From NCBI GenBank assembly GCA_946540675.1, contig CAMNIW010000036.1:1-9992 (forward strand): 9,992 bases of DNA. Reading direction: 5' to 3'. Positions 6,422 through 9,992 of the stretch are shown in pieces. The DNA comes from an uncultured Clostridia bacterium. Lineage in GTDB: Bacteria; Bacillota; Clostridia; Christensenellales; Borkfalkiaceae. The position numbers were made by a program, and so were the translations under genes. The notes beneath the pieces are model-generated. The model had not been told where the DNA came from. It was given only the letters and a program-made list of their open reading frames with translations, and searched no databases. The stretch's first letter is position 1. Every line of letters starts with the position of its first letter.

Positions 6422-6871
6422 TTAATGCATCATTTTTTCAATTGCTCTTCGCTCTTCGTATGTCAACATGCCGTCTGCTACGCAAATTAGCATTCCAAGA
6501 GAAACAAAAGAAATGCGTATATCATTCGGTGCAAGGTCTAACAACGCGCCTAAAGAATTAGACATTTTATAACTGCTGAAAAAATCACTGTTTAACAGTT
6601 CAAGCATTTTGTCATAATCAAAATTTGTTTCGAATATGTCGTTCAAAAACTCGTATTCATCTTGATCAAAAGTTCCGTCCGCACCTATGAATCTCCTTAA
6701 CGAACCGATAAGAGCAATCGTAGCAAAACCATCTTTGTCTTTAATTTTGTTATTACCATTGATTTTTGATCTCAAAAAACGCTTTATTTTTTTCAAACAG
6801 TCTTTTCCGATTAAAACACGCCTGTAATAAGGCAGATCTAAATATTGTTGATAAAGTTCTCTTAAATCCAT
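6422..6871 (-). CDS. TerB-like (tellurite resistance TerB fold) protein
   Basis: A 149-residue soluble, mainly helical protein without signal peptide. Two similar acidic motifs, ADGTFDQDEYEFL (64-76) and VADGMLTYEERRAIEKM (131-147), match the pseudo-duplicated ADG...E pattern of the TerB-like superfamily. That superfamily is linked to tellurite resistance, membrane-associated stress complexes and phage-related operons; the exact activity is unknown. The start ATG at 6871 follows GGAG (6880-6883) at 8 bases. It is last in a leftward operon after two microproteins, with a 108-base gap that holds an inverted repeat (TCCGAA 6911-6916, TTCGGA 6924-6929). Codon use differs from the neighbouring host genes: only 4 of 12 isoleucines use ATA. 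The family call is from motif likeness and is moderately sure. Confidence 0.65.
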   Translation of the reverse strand: MDLRELYQQYLDLPYYRRVLIGKDCLKKIKRFLRSKINGNNKIKDKDGFATIALIGSLRRFIGADGTFDQDEYEFLNDIFETNFDYDKMLELLNSDFFSSYKMSNSLGALLDLAPNDIRISFVSLGMLICVADGMLTYEERRAIEKMMH

Positions 6872-6979
6872 AATCTTTTCTCCATAAAGTTTTGAATTTT
6901 TCGCTTGTTTTCCGAATAATAATTTCGGACTATAGCAATTTTATATACAGGCTTTACTGAACTATAGGTTTTCGTATTA

Positions 6980-7057
6980 TCATTTTTTCTTGTTGTCGGT
7001 TTTGAGAATAATATAAACAGCTGCTGCGATTGTAATAAGCCACAATAAGCAATACAT
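6980..7057 (-). CDS. 25-residue membrane microprotein
   Basis: Not a family I recognise. The predicted peptide MYCLLWLITIAAAVYIILKT continues DNKKK: one hydrophobic segment (about residues 3-18) followed by a short positively charged tail, so probably a single-pass inner membrane peptide. The start is well supported by GGAGGA (7066-7071) 8 bases before ATG 7057, one of the best ribosome sites in the window. It starts 40 bases after the stop of the first microprotein, on the same transcript, and lies upstream of the TerB-like gene. The shape (hydrophobic stretch, lysine tail) resembles type I toxins or small regulatory membrane peptides, but nothing proves either. Confidence 0.6.
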   Translation of the reverse strand: MYCLLWLITIAAAVYIILKTDNKKK

Positions 7058-7097
7058 AGCGACGTTCCTCCATTGAAGATTTTTAAGTTTGAGTTTA

Positions 7098-7181
7098 CTA
7101 GTCGTCTTTGTCTTTGTGGAAAATACATTTCCACATGGCCCAGCCGAACAATGCGATGATTGCGAGTGTTTCGAAAACCAT
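7098..7181 (-). CDS. 27-residue membrane microprotein
   Basis: Not a recognised family. The peptide begins MVFETLAIIALFGWAMWKC and ends IFHKDKDD: one hydrophobic stretch (about residues 5-17, possibly to 21) and a charged C-terminus rich in Lys and Asp. ATG 7181 is preceded by AAAGGAG (7188-7194) with 6 bases spacing, a strong ribosome site. It is the first gene after the consensus promoter at 7257-7285, with a leader of about 70 bases. Its immediate successor is another microprotein of similar size but different sequence. The pair plus the downstream TerB-like gene look like one operon under the divergent XRE regulator. Confidence 0.6.
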   Translation of the reverse strand: MVFETLAIIALFGWAMWKCIFHKDKDD

Positions 7182-7256
7182 TTTTTTCTCCTTTTGATTG
7201 AAATTTTGTAAAAACCGTGCTTATGAGCGGATAAAAACGCGGATAGATACAATAAT

Positions 7257-7285
7257 ATTATAGTAACAATTTTTGTTATTGTCAA
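7257..7285 (-). promoter_or_regulatory. consensus promoter of the microprotein/TerB-like operon
   Basis: The minus strand has perfect TTGACA (7280-7285) and TATAAT (7257-7262) with a 17-base spacer. The spacer is almost completely filled by the palindrome at 7264-7278, so a bound regulator would shut the promoter. The start point should be near 7250. Confidence 0.85.
7264..7278. promoter_or_regulatory. operator 1: TAACA-N5-TGTTA palindrome
   Basis: Perfect 5-bp half-sites TAACA and TGTTA with a 5-base AT centre, located between the -35 and -10 of the leftward promoter. The same pattern recurs at 7294-7308. A 15-bp palindrome of this size fits an XRE-family HTH dimer, and the XRE gene begins 40 bases away. 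Assignment to that regulator is inference. Confidence 0.7.
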
Positions 7286-7293
7286 GAAAATAA

Positions 7294-7308
7294 TAACAAA
7301 AACTGTTA
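7294..7308. promoter_or_regulatory. operator 2: TAACA-N5-TGTTA palindrome
   Basis: Second copy of the TAACA-N5-TGTTA pattern, centre-to-centre 30 bases (about three helical turns) from operator 1. The outer bases add one more pair (ATAACA/TGTTAT). It overlaps the predicted extended -10 of the rightward promoter, so the XRE protein probably represses its own gene. Confidence 0.7.
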
Positions 7309-7312
7309 TAGT
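7304..7312 (+). promoter_or_regulatory. extended -10 promoter of the XRE gene, giving a leaderless mRNA
   Basis: TG-T-TATAGT is an extended -10 element ending 6 bases before ATG 7319, so the predicted start point falls on or next to the A of the start codon. No -35 hexamer is present at 16-18 bases and no ribosome site precedes the ATG. Both facts fit a leaderless transcript from an extended -10 promoter. Confidence 0.55.
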
Positions 7313-7318
7313 TTAAGT

Positions 7319-7522
7319 ATGACGGAATTCAGTGGAAGACTGCGCGAACTCAGGCAGGAAAAAGGTTTGACGCAAAGTCAGGTGGCAAAGATCGTCAATA
7401 TGTCAAAAATGGCGATATCGCACTGGGAAAGCGGACACAGCGAACCGAGTATTTCCCAACTTATCGATCTCTCGGAGTTTTTCGGCGTGACGGTCGATTA
7501 TCTCGTAGGAAAGGGCGATTGA
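7319..7522 (+). CDS. XRE/Cro-CI family transcriptional regulator
   Basis: A 67-residue protein consisting almost entirely of one HTH_3 domain: helices around LRELRQEKG (8-16), TQSQVAKIV (18-26), recognition helix MSKMAISHWESG (28-39), then the typical PSISQLIDLSEFFGVTVDYLVGKGD end. There is no C-terminal oligomerisation or sensing domain, so signals must come by another route, or it acts as a simple dimeric repressor. The ATG at 7319 is the only start that keeps the first helix, yet no Shine-Dalgarno is present. It is divergent from the microprotein/TerB-like operon and shares its 57-bp control region with two palindromes, so it very likely represses both itself and that operon. Confidence 0.9.
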   Translation: MTEFSGRLRELRQEKGLTQSQVAKIVNMSKMAISHWESGHSEPSISQLIDLSEFFGVTVDYLVGKGD

Positions 7523-7538
7523 TTTTAATATTTTATGA

Positions 7539-7580
7539 AAAACGGCTTACGCAAATTTTTGCGTAAGCCGTTTTCTGTTT
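7539..7580. terminator. bidirectional terminator between the XRE gene and rarA
   Basis: AAAACGGCTTACGCAAA (7539-7555) and TTTGCGTAAGCCGTTTT (7558-7574) make a perfect 17-bp stem with a 2-base loop. T-rich tracts follow on the plus strand (TTTTCTGTTTT) and on the minus strand (TTTTTCAT), so it can serve both convergent genes. Confidence 0.85.
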
Positions 7581-7587
7581 TGGCAGT

Positions 7588-8910
7588 TTATTTTGAACCG
7601 TGTTTCTTTTTCCACTCCTTGATGTCCTGAAGGCGGGCTTTGAATTTTGCTTCCGCGCCTTCTTCGGTCGGCGCGTAATATTCTTTGCCGACGAGCGAGT
7701 CGGGAAGACATTGCATATCGGTCAGTTTGTCTTCGCTGTCGTGCGCGTACTGATATCCCTTTCCGTAGTCGAGTTCCTTCATAAGTTTGGTAGGCGCGTT
7801 CCTTATCACCAAAGGAACGGGCTCGGCGAGCATAGTGAGCGCGTCCTTTTTTGCGCGCTCGTATGCAATATATAATGAGTTGGACTTTGGTGCCATAGAC
7901 ATATATACTACCGCTTCGGTGAGATGCACCGAGCATTCGGGCATGCCGATATAGTGGCAGGCGTCGTACGCCGATATCGCTATTTGGAGCGCTTTGGGAT
8001 CGGCAAGTCCTATATCTTCGCTCGCAAATCTCGTCACGCGGCGCGCTATATACAGGGGGTCTTCGCCCGCTTCGAGCATTCTCGCCAGCCAGTATACCGC
8101 CGCGTCGGGGTCGGAGTTGCGCATTGATTTATGCAGCGCGGATATGAGATTATAGTGTTCTTCGCCCGTCTTATCGTAGAGCAGGGATTTTTTGGAAGTA
8201 CACTGTTCGACGGTCTCGCGCGTGACTTTTATTTTGTCCCCGTCCGCTTCGCCGTTGAGTACCGCCATTTCGAGAGTGGTAAGAGCGTTTCTCGCGTCGC
8301 CGTTCGCAAAGGTAGCGATCAGTTCGATGCAGTCGTCGTCGATCTCCACGTCGTATTTGCCGAAACCCCTTTCGTCGGTCAACGCGTTTTTTATAAGCCC
8401 GACGAGTTCTTCGGTTTTAAGAGCCTGCAAAACGAAGACCTTGCATCGGGAGAGCAAAGCCCCGTTCACTTCAAAAGACGGGTTTTCGGTCGTCGCGCCG
8501 ATGAGTATTATGCTCCCTTTTTCGACAAAGGGCAAAAAGGCGTCCTGTTGCGCCTTGTTAAAGCGGTGTATTTCGTCGACGAAGAGTATGGTTTTTTCAC
8601 CGAAACGACGGTTCTTTTCGGCCTGTTCCATTACCTGTTTTATTTCTTTTATGCCGCTCGTCACCGCCGAGAAGTCTATAAAAGTGGCGTTGGTGCGACC
8701 GGCGATTATCCTTGCGAGCGTGGTTTTTCCGACTCCCGGCGGCCCCCAGAATATCATAGAGCCGACGACGTCGTTTTCTATGAGTTTGCGAAGCACTTTT
8801 CCTTTACCCAGCAGGTGGGTTTGCCCCGCGAATTCGTCGAGATTTCTCGGTCGGAGCCTTGCCGCAAGCGGAAGGTCGCTTTCTTTTGAAAACAAAGTTT
8901 GTTGTTCCAT
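7588..8910 (-). CDS. rarA: replication-associated recombination protein A (RarA/MgsA, AAA+ ATPase)
   Basis: A 440-residue cytoplasmic AAA+ ATPase of the RarA/MgsA/Mgs1 (WRNIP1) family, which acts at stalled replication forks and gaps together with SSB. The full family signature is visible: N-terminal LAARLRP (15-21) and FAGQ, Walker A GPPGVGKTT (56-64), Walker B LFVDEIHRFNK (109-119), sensor-1 region ATTENPSF (139-146), arginine-finger segment LLSRCKV (152-158), and the C-terminal tetramerisation region with SEDIGLADP and the conserved LDYGKGYQYAH stretch near the end. Length is normal. I start at ATG 8910, preceded by AAGGAAG (8920-8926); the frame stays open for 19 more codons without a ribosome site. 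It is a single-gene unit with its own promoter and shares a terminator with the XRE gene. Confidence 0.97.
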   Translation of the reverse strand: MEQQTLFSKESDLPLAARLRPRNLDEFAGQTHLLGKGKVLRKLIENDVVGSMIFWGPPGVGKTTLARIIAGRTNATFIDFSAVTSGIKEIKQVMEQAEKNRRFGEKTILFVDEIHRFNKAQQDAFLPFVEKGSIILIGATTENPSFEVNGALLSRCKVFVLQALKTEELVGLIKNALTDERGFGKYDVEIDDDCIELIATFANGDARNALTTLEMAVLNGEADGDKIKVTRETVEQCTSKKSLLYDKTGEEHYNLISALHKSMRNSDPDAAVYWLARMLEAGEDPLYIARRVTRFASEDIGLADPKALQIAISAYDACHYIGMPECSVHLTEAVVYMSMAPKSNSLYIAYERAKKDALTMLAEPVPLVIRNAPTKLMKELDYGKGYQYAHDSEDKLTDMQCLPDSLVGKEYYAPTEEGAEAKFKARLQDIKEWKKKHGSK

Positions 8911-8957
8911 ACGGAAACACTTCCTTTTTAAGTCAGGCGCGTTGTACCTGCGGTCAT

Positions 8958-8986
8958 ATTTTATCACACGCGGCGGAGTTTTGCAA
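8958..8986 (-). promoter_or_regulatory. sigma-A promoter of rarA
   Basis: The minus strand has TTGCAA (8981-8986), a 17-base spacer and TAAAAT (8958-8963). The -35 has four of six consensus bases and the -10 five of six. The start point would be near 8951, about 40 bases before the rarA ATG. Confidence 0.7.
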
Positions 8987-9102
8987 CAGAAAACCCGTTT
9001 TATCCGCCGCCGTCTTCCGAAAAAGGCGGCACGTTATGATTTTTTTACGCTTTACGTCATTTTCTCAGAGAGAAAAAGCCTTTGTCGCACATATTATATT
9101 GT

Positions 9103-9115
9103 GTATATTATATAC
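9103..9115. other. AT-rich palindrome in the rarA / solute-binding protein gap
   Basis: GTATAT-T-ATATAC is a perfect odd-length palindrome within an AT-rich patch (9089-9116). It sits about 45 bases upstream of the -35 of the solute-binding protein promoter, where an activator or repressor site would be plausible. The rest of 8990-9158 shows only an imperfect GCCGCC/GGCGGC inverted repeat (about 9006-9030) and no gene. Confidence 0.3.
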
Positions 9116-9159
9116 GATTTGAAAGTAAAAATTTGCAACACGGAAGTAAAACGGGCGTC

Positions 9160-9188
9160 TTGAAACACGTTGCCGTTTATGATAAAAT
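9160..9188 (+). promoter_or_regulatory. sigma-A promoter of the solute-binding protein gene
   Basis: TTGAAA (9160-9165), a 17-base spacer and TAAAAT (9183-9188). The start point would fall near 9195, giving a leader of about 40 bases before ATG 9234, with no room for a riboswitch. Confidence 0.75.
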
Positions 9189-9233
9189 AAAATTGTAAAT
9201 AATCTGGAATTTATTGAATAAAGGAGACAAACG

Positions 9234-9992
9234 ATGAGAAAGAAAATAATGAAAATCACCGCGGCTATATGCGCCGTTGCCACCTGTCTTTCTTTCGCCG
9301 CATGCGCCGGAAGCGGCGGCGACGAAGTTATAGACGGTAAAAAGGTAGACAAGGCTAAGACGCAACTCTACGTTTCCAACTTTAACGGCGGAGTCGGACG
9401 CAACTGGCTCGACGCGCACATAAAGCGCTTTGAAGAAAAGTACGCCGAAACCGAGTTTACGCCCGGCAAAAAAGGCGTTCAGGTCTGGATCACCAACCAC
9501 AAGGACGGCATGGTTTCGCTCGGCTCTAAGATGAAGACGGCGAAAGAGGACGTCTATTTCCTTGAAAGCGTAAACTATTACGACGCGATCTCACAGGGAT
9601 ATTTTCTCGATATAACCGATCTCGTGACCACTCCTTTGACCGAATACGGCGAAGACGTGTCCATAGAAGACAAATTATACGATTCGCAAAAGTCTTTCTA
9701 TAAGACGCCTAACGGCAAGTATTACGGGCTTCCGCATGCGCAGTCGCCCACGCTCCTTACCTATAACGCCGATCTGTTCAACGAAAAAGCGCTCTATCTC
9801 GGCGAAAACGGCAAAGTAGGAAAAAGGGCTAACGCGACCGACCTTTCTCTCGGTGTGGACGGGATCAAGGGCACTTACGACGACGGTCTTCCCGCCACGT
9901 ACGAAGAGTTCTACACTCTTTGTAAGGCGATGGGGCAAAGGGGCGTCGCTCCTATGATATGGTCGGGAATGTATTCCTTCTATATGACGAGA
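9234..9992 (+). CDS. extracellular solute-binding lipoprotein of a sugar ABC transporter (partial, 3' end cut)
   Basis: The first 253 residues of a family 1 solute-binding protein, which captures a sugar or oligosaccharide outside the cell and hands it to ABC permeases that should follow to the right. It has a lipoprotein signal: basic MRKKIMK, hydrophobic core, lipobox FAAC with C24 as the lipidated residue. Mature features include GYFLDITDLV (122-131), the family-typical GLPHAQSPTLLTYNADLF (165-182), an Asp/Gly-rich loop DLSLGVDGIKGTYDDGLP (203-220) and GVAPMIWSG (237-245). ATG 9234 follows AAGGAG (9221-9226) at 7 bases. The frame is open to the window end; a full protein would be about 450-550 residues. 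The sugar cannot be named. Confidence 0.9.
   Translation, partial: MRKKIMKITAAICAVATCLSFAACAGSGGDEVIDGKKVDKAKTQLYVSNFNGGVGRNWLDAHIKRFEEKYAETEFTPGKKGVQVWITNHKDGMVSLGSKMKTAKEDVYFLESVNYYDAISQGYFLDITDLVTTPLTEYGEDVSIEDKLYDSQKSFYKTPNGKYYGLPHAQSPTLLTYNADLFNEKALYLGENGKVGKRANATDLSLGVDGIKGTYDDGLPATYEEFYTLCKAMGQRGVAPMIWSGMYSFYMTR

Noticed and set aside
6862..7134. 90-codon minus-strand frame between the microproteins and the TerB-like gene
   Set aside because: It starts inside the first microprotein without a ribosome site, overlaps both well-supported small frames and runs out of frame into the TerB-like gene.
8192..9163. 323-codon plus-strand frame opposite rarA
   Set aside because: Antisense shadow of an unmistakable rarA; no ribosome site or recognisable domain.

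Overview
The window reads as chromosome of a low-to-mid GC member of the Bacillota, most likely an uncultured Clostridia-type gut bacterium. Support: strong GGAGG-type ribosome sites, near-perfect sigma-A promoters that all have 17-bp spacers, a Gram-positive style lipoprotein solute-binding protein, tRNA genes with encoded CCA ends, and clostridial-looking RarA and paired ABC exporters. Host genes show a striking preference for the rare isoleucine codon ATA. The exact lineage cannot be fixed from sequence alone.

Layout, left to right. 1-408: no credible protein gene. It holds a perfect leftward promoter, two 55-bp direct repeat copies with a strong hairpin, and a tRNA-Leu-like 5' fragment, so it may encode a structured RNA. 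409-1266 (-): a sugar-phosphate isomerase/epimerase-type TIM barrel. 1366-5077 (+): a two-gene operon for a heterodimeric ABC transporter (IrtA/YbtP- and IrtB/YbtQ-like halves), with a consensus promoter, a palindrome in the leader and a clear terminator. 5091-5460: a 168/169-bp tandem repeat between convergent transcription units. 5478-6214 (-): a six-tRNA operon in the order Pro, Ile2/Met (CAT), Asp, Phe, Thr, Tyr, with its own promoter and terminator.

6350-7580: an AT-rich block. Leftward it carries two microproteins (27 and 25 residues, both with excellent ribosome sites and one membrane segment) followed by a 149-residue TerB-like protein. Divergently it carries a 67-residue XRE regulator that appears to be translated from a leaderless mRNA. 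Two identical-pattern palindromes (TAACA-N5-TGTTA), 30 bp apart, sit on the two divergent promoters. This compact regulator, microprotein and TerB-like module is the best candidate here for an undescribed system; codon use in the TerB-like gene differs from the host genes.

7588-8986 (-): rarA (AAA+ recombination/replication-fork factor) with its promoter. 9160-9992 (+): promoter and first 253 codons of a sugar ABC transporter lipoprotein, cut by the window end.
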